The position numbers were made by a program, and so were the translations under genes. The notes beneath the pieces are model-generated. The model was not told where the DNA came from. It worked only from the letters and a program-made list of their open reading frames with translations, and made no database searches. Below, piece by piece: positions 8,288 to 16,584 of a stretch of DNA of 64,000 bases. Where the stretch lies: NCBI GenBank assembly GCA_964631235.1, contig CAZVZX010000008.1, forward strand, positions 1-64,000, read 5' to 3'. The DNA comes from JARKPK01 sp964631235. GTDB lineage: Bacteria; Planctomycetota; Planctomycetia; Pirellulales; Thermoguttaceae. The stretch's first letter is position 1. The number at the start of each line of letters is the position of its first letter.

Positions 8288-9415
8288 TTATGGACAATTG
8301 GTCCGCGTAACCTGGTGTTTGGCGTCAAATGCTTGTCGAACATACACCGGCTCCTTGAGCGGCACCCGCACGATTTCGTTGCCGTCGTCTTCCAAAGCGA
8401 CGACCCAATCATCCCTGCGTTGCCATCGCGGCACAATGCGATCTGTGCAGCCGAAGAGCATGAGAAGCCCGGCCAAGTCGAGGTCGTCGGCAGCTTTGCG
8501 ATAGGTGCTGAGGGCCGCCGACGCGCCAGGGCCGAAGAGCTGCGAGAGGAAAGCATCGGGAACATTCACGGGCGGGATGTAATACACGTTGGGCTCCAAC
8601 CCCAATTGGGGCAATAGCGGCAAGGCTACCTTGCGGATGTGGACCAAGTAGTCGATCGGGTTGTCATCGCTCGCCTTGTCGGGCGGGGAAAGCCAGCCGG
8701 CGAGGCGAATCTTACCAATGCAGTTGGCAAAGCACTGAGGCTGCAAGCCTTGCTCGATCTTGGGGAAGCAGGCGATGCACTTTTCGGACGTGCCGGTCAG
8801 GGCATTATAGAAGACCTTTTTGTACGGGCATGCCTTGACACATTCGCGGTATCCCCGGCAGCGACTCTGGTCGACCAGCACGATCCCATCCTCCGGCCGC
8901 TTGTAGATCGACCCGCGGGGACACGATGCCAGGCAGGCGGGATAAGTGCAGTGGTTGCAGATTCGTGCGAGGTAGAAAAACCAGTTCAGATGAGGCGTTT
9001 GCAAGGCAGCACCCCGATCAACTCGACCGGTGCAATCGTCTTCTCCGACGTTAGGATAAGCGTAATCCAAGTCGCTTGGTCGCCAACCGAGCACTCTCTC
9101 GCCGGCTTCAGCCGCTTCGAAGATCGTTCGGCCCGCATACTCCGCTCCCCGCCACTGCTGGGTTCCGAGCTTCTCGAGCAAGTTCACATCCCAGGCCAAC
9201 GGGTAGCAGCCATACGGCTTCGATTCGACATTATTCCAGAGCATGTACTCCTGACCTTTGCCAGACGTCCAAGTTGTTTTGCAGGCCAAAGTGCAGGTTT
9301 GGCAGGCGATGCACTTGTTGATGTCGAAGACGGCGGCAAATTGCCGTTTGGGCCGATCCTCCGGATACCAATACGACATTGATCGGCCGATCTGCCAGTT
9401 GTACGCCAGCGCCAT
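8288..9415 (-). CDS. NxrB-like four-cluster Fe-S beta subunit
   Basis: This 375-residue subunit relays electrons between the molybdenum alpha subunit and the haem gamma subunit. Four Cys groups are visible: CIACQTCTLACKTTW, CNHCTYPACLASCP, CRGYRECVKACPYKK and CIACF with QCFANC. In the third group a Tyr stands where one Cys would be, as in NarH-type beta subunits whose cluster is 3Fe-4S. The N terminus (YNWQIGRSMSYWYPEDRPK, then QFAAVFDINKCIACQTCT) and WNNVESKPYG closely follow my recollection of NxrB from Nitrospira and anammox bacteria. ATG 9415 has AAGGAAGG upstream and lies 2 bases from the alpha stop; the frame reaches 9616 inside alpha. It has no signal peptide, so it is probably exported with alpha. 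Confidence 0.9.
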   Translation of the reverse strand: MALAYNWQIGRSMSYWYPEDRPKRQFAAVFDINKCIACQTCTLACKTTWTSGKGQEYMLWNNVESKPYGCYPLAWDVNLLEKLGTQQWRGAEYAGRTIFEAAEAGERVLGWRPSDLDYAYPNVGEDDCTGRVDRGAALQTPHLNWFFYLARICNHCTYPACLASCPRGSIYKRPEDGIVLVDQSRCRGYRECVKACPYKKVFYNALTGTSEKCIACFPKIEQGLQPQCFANCIGKIRLAGWLSPPDKASDDNPIDYLVHIRKVALPLLPQLGLEPNVYYIPPVNVPDAFLSQLFGPGASAALSTYRKAADDLDLAGLLMLFGCTDRIVPRWQRRDDWVVALEDDGNEIVRVPLKEPVYVRQAFDAKHQVTRTNCP

Positions 9416-9417
9416 GA

Positions 9418-12400
9418 TTAGCCTTCCTTTTTTTCGACGGAGTGCGGGACGCCGACGGCCAAGAACGCGCCGGCTAGGTAGCGGACCATTGCTTCGGATT
9501 CGTATGTGGGACGAATGCCCAATTCGGCCGGGCGCCACAGTCCTCGGGCTTCGAGGCCGCCCGGTTCGGCCCGCGTGATCTTTACGATGGCCTCGCGCGG
9601 CGCACCCGTCGGGCAATGAATATCAGGCATGAATCCTTCGCCGATGCTTTGACCGAACATGGTCTTTCGCACCAGCGAGTCGGTCATCAGCGTAGGCTTC
9701 AGCCAGCCTCGTGTCGCAGACTGGTGCGAACCGGAACGAAACATCGCTTGATAGTTGGTTCGCGGGTTCTTGGCCAAACCATCGGGCCGAGACTCTTGCC
9801 CTTGCTGGGAACCGGGAGTGGCAGCGTACATGTTGAACCACATGCGCGTCACGCCGCGGGGAGTACCGGGATAGTAGCGGGCCCGGCAAAGCAACCTGGC
9901 GAACTTATAGTCTTTCGCGTTATTCTGCCAGCCGCGGAACGGTCGATCTTCGGGGTCGGGATCGATCCACACGTAGTCGCCGTCCTCAACGCCGAGCTCC
10001 TTCGCATCGAGGGGATGAATGTCCACGTAGCCCTCGGCCACGAAGGGCGCGCGTTTGTCGTGACGGTAGATGTCCCCGAACGGGCCGAAGAGCATGGCCA
10101 CCATGTCCGTGTCGATGGGGGTGGTATGCGCGCCGTGTCGATACTTGGGCGTGTGGAACACGAACTTGTAGCCCTGTTTGGCCAAGGGATGAGCCGTGCG
10201 ACTGGCCTCGGTCCAAGGCAGGACCACGTTGCGTCCGCAACGTGTTTCGCAGGAAAGATCGTCGCGCTTGACGCCGTACTTCTCCGGCGCGGCCGGCCGG
10301 ATCGCTTCGTGCGGCGGGGCAATGATCACATTCGGCTCGTAGAAAGTCGAATCGACCGGTTCGCGATGCACGGGCAGATTCTCGCCGGCTTCGATGAATT
10401 CGTCTTCCTCTCGATAGAACTCCAGACGCCCGCTCTTGGTGTACCAGGGACGCGAGTCCGTCACCTGCTCGTAACCAACCGCCTTGGGGCTGGTGCGGCT
10501 TTGCAGGACGGCGGGGATGCCCTGCTTCGCTTTCGCTTCGAGTTCCTGAAACGAGAACCCCTTGGCATTAGAGGAATGGTCGAGAATTCGTTGCAAATAG
10601 ACGTCGGTGCGTCCCTCCCGAACGAACTTCCAATAGTCGTTGAACCGCATGTCGCCGGTCAATTCGGCCATTTTCGAGGCCACAAGGGCGAGCACTTCAA
10701 TATCACCCAGCGTGTTGAATATCCGTTTCAGCGGTGTGCGCGGGAAGATCGCCAGAAACGGATTGGTGACCGATGCGGTCATGTCCGGGTGTTTCAACTC
10801 GGCCCACGAATCGACCCCGAACACAACGTCAGCCCACTCGCACGAGGTGGACCACCACCATTCATTGACGCACACCATTTCGATGCGAGGCAGCACGTTG
10901 ACCACCGTGTTGTAGTGCCACTTGACGTTGCCGAGGATGGAATTAGCGTTGGCAAACCACAACGCCTTTGTCGGCGTGGGGATGTGAGTCGCGCCGGTCA
11001 GCAGCCGATTGCCGACACGCAGCGGGTGATCTTCGTGGTTGTAATAATGAGCTGATTCCGGCTTCCAATATTGCTTGGGACGAGCTGGTTTGGCGGGATC
11101 AAGTTCGATATCGAAGGGGTTTTCGTTGATGTACTGCGGCGCTCCGTTGAGCAGGGCCACGCGGTAGTTGCCGGCGTACGAGCCGACGTTGCCGCCGATC
11201 TTGCCGACATTGCCTGTGAGTGCTGCCAATAGAAAAATGGCGCGATCCTTGTTGTCGTTGTTGAAGAACTGGTTTGGCCCCATGCCGATGGCGAACAACG
11301 TTGTTCCCGGCTCCTTGGCGAAGTGGCGGGCCAGCGATTCCACAGCTTCCGCAGGCGCCCAAGTCAAGCTTTCGGTAGTCTTGGGATCGAAATGCTCCGC
11401 ATACTCGCGCACCAGGTCGAACACGGGGCGGCAGCGCACCTTCTTGCCGTCGGCAAGCAGCACCTCAACGCTTCCTTCCAAGAGCGCTTTGCCGATCTTC
11501 GATTGCGCCCCGACATGGTCTCGAGTGATTGCCTGCGGCTTGGCCGTTTCTTCATCCCACCATACGTAGTCGCCCCACTTCTTGCGGAGCAATTCGGGAA
11601 TCAGCATTTCCTTCTGCTTGTCCGGAGGCGGCTCTTTTTCATCTCGGGCCAACACCCGCGTGTTGTTGGAAAGATCTGCGGCTTGGCCGCCGAAAACATC
11701 TTGGGCACGCAGGTACTTGAGTGTATCCATGCGAACCAGCAGCGGCAGATCGGTCCATTGCCGAATGTAGTCCACGTCGTACAGCCGGTCGCGAAGGATC
11801 ACATGCGCCAGCCCCAATGCCAGGGCCGGCGTAGTCCCCGGGCGCACCACAATGGCGTCGTCGGCTTTCGTGCATGTCGCCGAATACTCGCACGCAATGA
11901 CCACGATGCGCGTGCCCTTGAGCCGCGCCTCGGTGAGCCAGTGCGAGTCAGGCATCTTCGTGGTGATCCAGTTCATGCCCCAGACAACCAGCGTTTTACA
12001 GTGTTCGACCGCCGACAAGTCGAACTCGACGGTCTGTTGCCCGGTGACCATGGGATGACCGGGCGGCAGATCCGTGTGCCAACTGTAGTTGTCGAACCCC
12101 TTGGCGCCCAAGGCTTCGGCGGGCGAGACCTTTCGGATCGCTGCATCGAGCAGGGCCATCGAATTGGCGAAGCGGTATAGGCCGAAAACGCGGGTCATGC
12201 CCAACAGCGGCATTCCGCCGCGAAACTTCAGCACCTGTGTGCCCGCGCCCTTGGTGGCTTCGATGACAGCCGGGTCGTAGTGCTGCGCTTCGAGTCGCTT
12301 TCGTCCTGCCTCGCCCGTGTACGTCTCGGCGATATTCTTGAGCGCGGCGGCCACAATTCCGGCTGCTTCATCATGCGACAGGCGCACCCATTGATCGCGA

Positions 12401-12888
12401 GCGCGCTGGAAATACTCGGCTGGCGGCAGGCCGTCTTGTCCTCGCGGAAAGCCCGCCTCGACCCAACGCTTGAAGCCGGCTCGAACCATGCATTGGTTGA
12501 CCCGGCGGTCGCCGTAGAAGCGGCGAGTCAAGGCCAGCCCTTTCTGGCATACGCGAGGATCCCAGCGGTGTGTCGTGCGGTTGCCGTCCAAGTCGCAGGC
12601 TTCGCCGTACCGCATTGTCGGGCCGATGCGCGTTACAACGCCGGAACGCACGTACGCGTTGAGAAGACAATTGTGCGTGTCGTTCGGCGCGCACAAGAAT
12701 GTGAATGTCGAGTCGTATTTCCATAAGTCGCGATACGTTTTTTCCCAGTCGCGCGACGGATAAGCGGCTAACGGATTGGTAACCGCGTCGAGTCCCCAAG
12801 CACGGCTGGCCGCGGAAGCGAGGCCCGCAAAGCCCGCCGAGCTGACTGCCGCCAGGAACGAGCGACGCGACAGATACTCCTGGTTCAT
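9418..12888 (-). CDS. NxrA-like molybdopterin alpha subunit (type II DMSO reductase family)
   Basis: This is the 1156-residue catalytic subunit of a nitrite-oxidoreductase-like enzyme. A Tat signal opens the protein (SRRSFLAAVS). The proximal Fe-S ligands appear as Asp59, Cys66, Cys74 and Cys114, inside KYDSTFTFLCAPNDTHNC and PRVCQKGLAL, wording I associate with the Nitrospira/anammox NxrA lineage. The molybdenum-ligating Asp is probably Asp273 in YSWHTDLPPGHP, equivalent to the NarG YCDLPP motif. The C-terminal cofactor-binding domain holds FVFHTPKYRHGAHTTPIDTD. ATG 12888 overlaps the cytochrome c stop (ATGA) and follows GGAGAAGCGG. The natural reaction could be nitrite oxidation, nitrate reduction, or reduction of another oxyanion; sequence alone cannot say which. 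Confidence 0.9.
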   Translation of the reverse strand: MNQEYLSRRSFLAAVSSAGFAGLASAASRAWGLDAVTNPLAAYPSRDWEKTYRDLWKYDSTFTFLCAPNDTHNCLLNAYVRSGVVTRIGPTMRYGEACDLDGNRTTHRWDPRVCQKGLALTRRFYGDRRVNQCMVRAGFKRWVEAGFPRGQDGLPPAEYFQRARDQWVRLSHDEAAGIVAAALKNIAETYTGEAGRKRLEAQHYDPAVIEATKGAGTQVLKFRGGMPLLGMTRVFGLYRFANSMALLDAAIRKVSPAEALGAKGFDNYSWHTDLPPGHPMVTGQQTVEFDLSAVEHCKTLVVWGMNWITTKMPDSHWLTEARLKGTRIVVIACEYSATCTKADDAIVVRPGTTPALALGLAHVILRDRLYDVDYIRQWTDLPLLVRMDTLKYLRAQDVFGGQAADLSNNTRVLARDEKEPPPDKQKEMLIPELLRKKWGDYVWWDEETAKPQAITRDHVGAQSKIGKALLEGSVEVLLADGKKVRCRPVFDLVREYAEHFDPKTTESLTWAPAEAVESLARHFAKEPGTTLFAIGMGPNQFFNNDNKDRAIFLLAALTGNVGKIGGNVGSYAGNYRVALLNGAPQYINENPFDIELDPAKPARPKQYWKPESAHYYNHEDHPLRVGNRLLTGATHIPTPTKALWFANANSILGNVKWHYNTVVNVLPRIEMVCVNEWWWSTSCEWADVVFGVDSWAELKHPDMTASVTNPFLAIFPRTPLKRIFNTLGDIEVLALVASKMAELTGDMRFNDYWKFVREGRTDVYLQRILDHSSNAKGFSFQELEAKAKQGIPAVLQSRTSPKAVGYEQVTDSRPWYTKSGRLEFYREEDEFIEAGENLPVHREPVDSTFYEPNVIIAPPHEAIRPAAPEKYGVKRDDLSCETRCGRNVVLPWTEASRTAHPLAKQGYKFVFHTPKYRHGAHTTPIDTDMVAMLFGPFGDIYRHDKRAPFVAEGYVDIHPLDAKELGVEDGDYVWIDPDPEDRPFRGWQNNAKDYKFARLLCRARYYPGTPRGVTRMWFNMYAATPGSQQGQESRPDGLAKNPRTNYQAMFRSGSHQSATRGWLKPTLMTDSLVRKTMFGQSIGEGFMPDIHCPTGAPREAIVKITRAEPGGLEARGLWRPAELGIRPTYESEAMVRYLAGAFLAVGVPHSVEKKEG

Positions 12889-14546
12889 TTCCGCTTCTCC
12901 CATGTGCGCAAGTACGTTACGATCGACTCGATGTCGTCGGGCGCAAGAACTGGATGAACGACAGAGGGTTGACGAAATCCATGCATCGGCGTCCCGCGCC
13001 GGCCGCGACCGATCGTTTCTGCGAGGTAGTCGTCGCTCGCTGTTGCTTGGAGCAAGGGGTGATTGAGGGCCGGAGCATCGGCGCCTTCGCCCTGCGCACC
13101 GTGGCAGCCGGCGCAGTGTCGATCATAGAGCGATCGTCCCCGGTCTAAGTCACCGTTCGCCCATCGAGGGTGGTCGTGCAGCTTGGCCGGCTCGTTCACT
13201 CCGGCCTGATGGCGTAGATGGGCGATGATCGCTTGGACCTCCTCGCGCCGGAGCCCTCCCGCTTCTTCACCGAAAGCGGGCATTCGTCGTCCCGGACGCC
13301 CCAGCCAGATCGTGCTTTCCAAGAACCCGTCTCGCGCCGTCGCAAGGAAATCTGCGTTGCCGATCGCCGGAATCGGCGGCATGGCTGGGTAACGGCGCCC
13401 TTGACCGAGTTCGCCGTGGCATGCGGCGCAGAACGTGCCGTACAGCGTTGCCCCATCGGTGCTAAACTCCCGCTGACCGAACCGCGACGCCAGAATGCGA
13501 TCCTTGGGCCAGTAGGCCTCCGGCAAGTCGCTGCGCCGCAACGACAGCATGTAATACGTCAGCATCTCGACGTCATCGTCGCTCAGTCCGAACTTCGGCA
13601 TCTGCGACCCGGGAACGACGCGCGCCGGGTCGCGCGTGTGCTCGGAGAGCCAGTTCGCCAACGTGTGTTCTCCGCGGACGTGCGTGAAATCAAGTTGCCC
13701 TGGGTCTTTTTGTCCCACGCGGCTCAGCTCCGGTCCGTCGTCGCCGCCGACGCCGTCGATCTTGTGGCAACCTCGGCAGCCCAGCGAGTGGAAACGAGCC
13801 TTAGCCTCGACGAGGTCCGGAGCGCCGACGCGCGACGCGAGAAATGCTTCGATAGAGTCGCGGTCCGTTGCATCGAAGGCGATGAACGCGTTCTTCCATG
13901 CCGGCGCGTCCGGGTGCTGCGCACGCTGGAGATGGTTCTCATACCAGCGGGGGTCGAAACCTTTCGCTCCGGCTTTTGACAAATCCGGTCCTTCCATCCC
14001 GCCTGCGTTGCCCGGTCGAAGTGTGCCGCCGCGACCATCCACCCGATGACAGGCCAAGCAATCGTATCGTTCCACGAGGCTGAGCCCTCGCGCCAATTGG
14101 CTCTGGCTTGGCACTCGGATGTGCGTATGGCAGGTTCCGCAGCCGGCAAAGGCATAGCGATGGGGAATCATCGGCGCGTGCCAAAAGCGAACGTCGCCAT
14201 GAGCGTCGGCTTTCTCCGTCGCTCGCCCCTGGCCCCCGTGGCACACGGTGCAGCCGAACTCCGCCGGGTCGTGGCCGACCGGCGGATGGCTGGCAGCGAG
14301 CCCCTGACCGCTGCCCCCTGCTTCTCCGGGCGCCATCCCAACGTGGCATGTCACACAACGATCGGTTGCATTCAGCCGCGGCACGACGATTTGCCGCAGC
14401 CGCACTTCTATCGGGCCGGCTTCGGTCTGCACCGACGCTTGAATCGCGCGCCACTCTCGAAAAAAGTTCTCCTGCACCGCGGCCGCGACTAGCAGACTCA
14501 ACGTCCCGAGGCTCGACCAAAGGAGCAAGTGCTTGTTCTTGTTCAT
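12885..14546 (-). CDS. Seven-haem membrane-anchored cytochrome c
   Basis: This 553-residue protein has one N-terminal membrane segment (HLLLWSSLGTLSLLVAAAV) and seven CXXCH haem sites in order: CVTCH, CTVCH, CGTCH, CLACH, CRGCH, CAACH and CAGCH. The last two lie in typical class I cytochrome c domains with distal Met candidates (MPAFGEEAGG, PMHGF). The first five resemble a multihaem NapC/bc-associated region. It lies between cytochrome b and the NxrA-like subunit, and is therefore the probable electron wire between the Rieske/b module and the molybdoenzyme. ATG 14546 starts 5 bases after the cytochrome b stop; the open frame extends to 15647 but is not coding there. Its stop overlaps the alpha start. 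Confidence 0.9.
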   Translation of the reverse strand: MNKNKHLLLWSSLGTLSLLVAAAVQENFFREWRAIQASVQTEAGPIEVRLRQIVVPRLNATDRCVTCHVGMAPGEAGGSGQGLAASHPPVGHDPAEFGCTVCHGGQGRATEKADAHGDVRFWHAPMIPHRYAFAGCGTCHTHIRVPSQSQLARGLSLVERYDCLACHRVDGRGGTLRPGNAGGMEGPDLSKAGAKGFDPRWYENHLQRAQHPDAPAWKNAFIAFDATDRDSIEAFLASRVGAPDLVEAKARFHSLGCRGCHKIDGVGGDDGPELSRVGQKDPGQLDFTHVRGEHTLANWLSEHTRDPARVVPGSQMPKFGLSDDDVEMLTYYMLSLRRSDLPEAYWPKDRILASRFGQREFSTDGATLYGTFCAACHGELGQGRRYPAMPPIPAIGNADFLATARDGFLESTIWLGRPGRRMPAFGEEAGGLRREEVQAIIAHLRHQAGVNEPAKLHDHPRWANGDLDRGRSLYDRHCAGCHGAQGEGADAPALNHPLLQATASDDYLAETIGRGRRGTPMHGFRQPSVVHPVLAPDDIESIVTYLRTWEKRK

Positions 14547-14551
14547 GGTTG

Positions 14552-16102
14552 TCAATGCCTGGGCCATTCGGCCGGTGACCAATAAAAGGTCCAGTTCGGT
14601 CCGCGGAAGTGCGTGCCGATGACGGTGAGAACGACGAACCCGCAAAGAAAGCAGGTGAACAGCGCCAGTGCTCCCGCACGGGCCGATGCATGCCGCTTCA
14701 CGATCCACAGCGAATATCCGGCATAAACGGCCGCCAAAAGCGTTCCAGGGTTGAACGCCGTGATCACCAACTGCGGGATGTCGGGAACCCACTCGCGGAG
14801 CCAGCCGAACCGAATGGCAAACGCCTCTATCGCCAATACGGAGAACAGGCCGAATACGGTGGAGCGAATCACGAGCGATGGGCCGCCGGGACCGCCGAAC
14901 CACAATCCCGTCCCTTCTTCCTCGCGGTCGAGAAACGGGATCAATCCAAGTCCGATGATGACGATCATCGGAATGCCGATTCCGCCCATGAACGCCGAAT
15001 AGGCCACCAGTTCCTGCAACCCTAAGAAGTACCACGGTGCTTTGGCCGGGTTTTCGGGCACGCTCGGATTGGCCAGTTCCTTCAGCGGCGCATCCGACAC
15101 CATCGACAACGCAAGGCACACCAGCACCGTAACCATCAACACGCCAAGTTCCGCATAGAACAAGTGCGGCATCGAGGGCACACTGTTTTCCGGTCCGCGC
15201 CCCACGGCGGGTGACGTGCCTTTGACGATCGCCGCAAGCTGATAGGTTTTTTGCGGAGCGTCCGTGAAGACGGGATACGTATCCGTTGCGGGCGCCAACC
15301 GCTGATCGGCGTCTGCCGGTCGCGTCATCCCGCCGTCCTTTCGGATGCGCCAGAAATGAACAGCCAAGAGTAATACCAGAACCACCGGGAGGAGGATAAC
15401 GTGCAGGACGTAAAAGCGAATGAGCGACTCCTCGCCCACGACATCCGAACCCAACAGCAACTCGCGTTGCAAACCGCCGGGGTCGAATGTTTCGGTGATG
15501 CCGAGGGCGTCGGTCAGCTCTCGGGGCGACTGCGCGATGTTGCTGCCGATCGTGATCGCCCAATACGCCAGTTGATCCCATGGCAACAAATAGCCGGTGA
15601 ACGATAATCCCAACGTGACGACCAACAGTCCCATGCCGATTAGCCAATTGAATTCGCGCGGCTTGCGATAGGCGGCTGTATAGAAGACGCGAGCCATGTG
15701 GAGCAGTACGGCGACGACCATTACGTTGGCCGACCAGCGGTGAATGTTGCGGATGAAGCGGCCCGTCGGCACGACGAAGTGGATGTCTTTGATCGAATCG
15801 TAAGCGACCTCGGGATAAGGCTTATAGTAGAACATCAATAGCACGCCGCTCACGAGCGCGATGAGGAAGGCCGCCGTGGCGGCCAGCCCGAGTCCCCAGG
15901 TGGTTGACCACCGTAGGCTCCAGCGATGCGTTCGCACGGAATGGAGATGCAAAAACACATTACCGAAGACGAACGTTGATCGCGTTCGGTCGCTGGTGGG
16001 CATTCCCCCTCGCAGAGCCGCACTGCAAATGCGCCACGGCGCTCGAACGAGGTTGCGCAGGAACGTCCGCAGCGGACCCTCTTCTGACATGGGCGTACTC
16101 AT
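14552..16102 (-). CDS. Cytochrome b of a Rieske/cytochrome b complex
   Basis: This 516-residue integral membrane protein oxidises or reduces quinone. Helix B carries RNIHRW and LLHMAR, and helix D carries YVLHVILLP and VHFWRI; these give the four His ligands of two b haems. The Qo PEWY motif is replaced by APWYF, a variant like those in b6f-type and other non-mitochondrial complexes. The N-terminal b6 part and the subunit-IV part are fused, and there are extra C-terminal helices ending GPNWTFYWSP. The start ATG 16102 overlaps the Rieske stop (ATGA). The arrangement with an FAD oxidoreductase and a multihaem cytochrome recalls, from memory, alternative bc complexes of anammox bacteria. Confidence 0.9.
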   Translation of the reverse strand: MSTPMSEEGPLRTFLRNLVRAPWRICSAALRGGMPTSDRTRSTFVFGNVFLHLHSVRTHRWSLRWSTTWGLGLAATAAFLIALVSGVLLMFYYKPYPEVAYDSIKDIHFVVPTGRFIRNIHRWSANVMVVAVLLHMARVFYTAAYRKPREFNWLIGMGLLVVTLGLSFTGYLLPWDQLAYWAITIGSNIAQSPRELTDALGITETFDPGGLQRELLLGSDVVGEESLIRFYVLHVILLPVVLVLLLAVHFWRIRKDGGMTRPADADQRLAPATDTYPVFTDAPQKTYQLAAIVKGTSPAVGRGPENSVPSMPHLFYAELGVLMVTVLVCLALSMVSDAPLKELANPSVPENPAKAPWYFLGLQELVAYSAFMGGIGIPMIVIIGLGLIPFLDREEEGTGLWFGGPGGPSLVIRSTVFGLFSVLAIEAFAIRFGWLREWVPDIPQLVITAFNPGTLLAAVYAGYSLWIVKRHASARAGALALFTCFLCGFVVLTVIGTHFRGPNWTFYWSPAEWPRH

Positions 16103-16584
16103 GCGCTCACCTTTGTTCCCGCCGGGATGATCGCGCTTTCGTCGATGACGCACTCATTGCCGCGGATCGTCACCCGCAGCCAGGGAAGGGCCTTTGGTGC
16201 GGGGCCGCGCAACACGCTTCCGTCTGCGGCGAACAGCGAACCATGACACGGGCACTCGAAAACCGCCTGACTCGGCTTCACAATGCACCCCAGATGCGTG
16301 CAGACCAGCGAAACAGCGTACACGCCTTCCTGATCACGAAACACGGCCACGCTTCGTCCCGGCGGCACAAAAGGCTCTCCGGCAAGGAGAGATTCGGGAA
16401 TCGCCACGCTGAACTTCTTCGAGGGAGAAGCCAGCACCGCCGCCTTGGGCAATCGCAGCATTCCCAACCCGGCAAACAAAATCGCCGAGAGAAATGACGC
16501 CAGCGATGCAATTCCCAGAAAATCGCGGCGTGAAACAGGCTCGGGATCGAGTCGTGAGCGCGTCTGCGTAGTTGTCGGGTTCAT
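16099..16584 (-). CDS. Rieske 2Fe-2S protein
   Basis: This 161-residue protein carries the high-potential 2Fe-2S cluster that takes one electron from quinol at the Qo site. A Tat-type anchor opens it (SRRDFLGIASLASFLSA, with a hydrophobic helix to about residue 45). The two Rieske motifs CTHLGC and CPCHGS follow near residues 95 and 115. The C terminus is short, with VDVA-like extensions absent. ATG 16584 is preceded by GGAGAACGGC and overlaps the oxidoreductase stop (ATGA); an ATG twelve bases further up is possible. Together with the next gene it forms the bc-type core. Confidence 0.93.
   Translation of the reverse strand: MNPTTTQTRSRLDPEPVSRRDFLGIASLASFLSAILFAGLGMLRLPKAAVLASPSKKFSVAIPESLLAGEPFVPPGRSVAVFRDQEGVYAVSLVCTHLGCIVKPSQAVFECPCHGSLFAADGSVLRGPAPKALPWLRVTIRGNECVIDESAIIPAGTKVSA

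Noticed and set aside
9616..11055. Long plus-strand open frame opposite the NxrA-like gene
   Set aside because: It is the antisense shadow of a gene with clear cofactor and Fe-S motifs; its own sequence shows no family features.
14547..15647. N-terminal extension of the cytochrome c frame
   Set aside because: It lies inside the cytochrome b gene and has no membrane or haem pattern; ATG 14546 is next to the cytochrome b stop.
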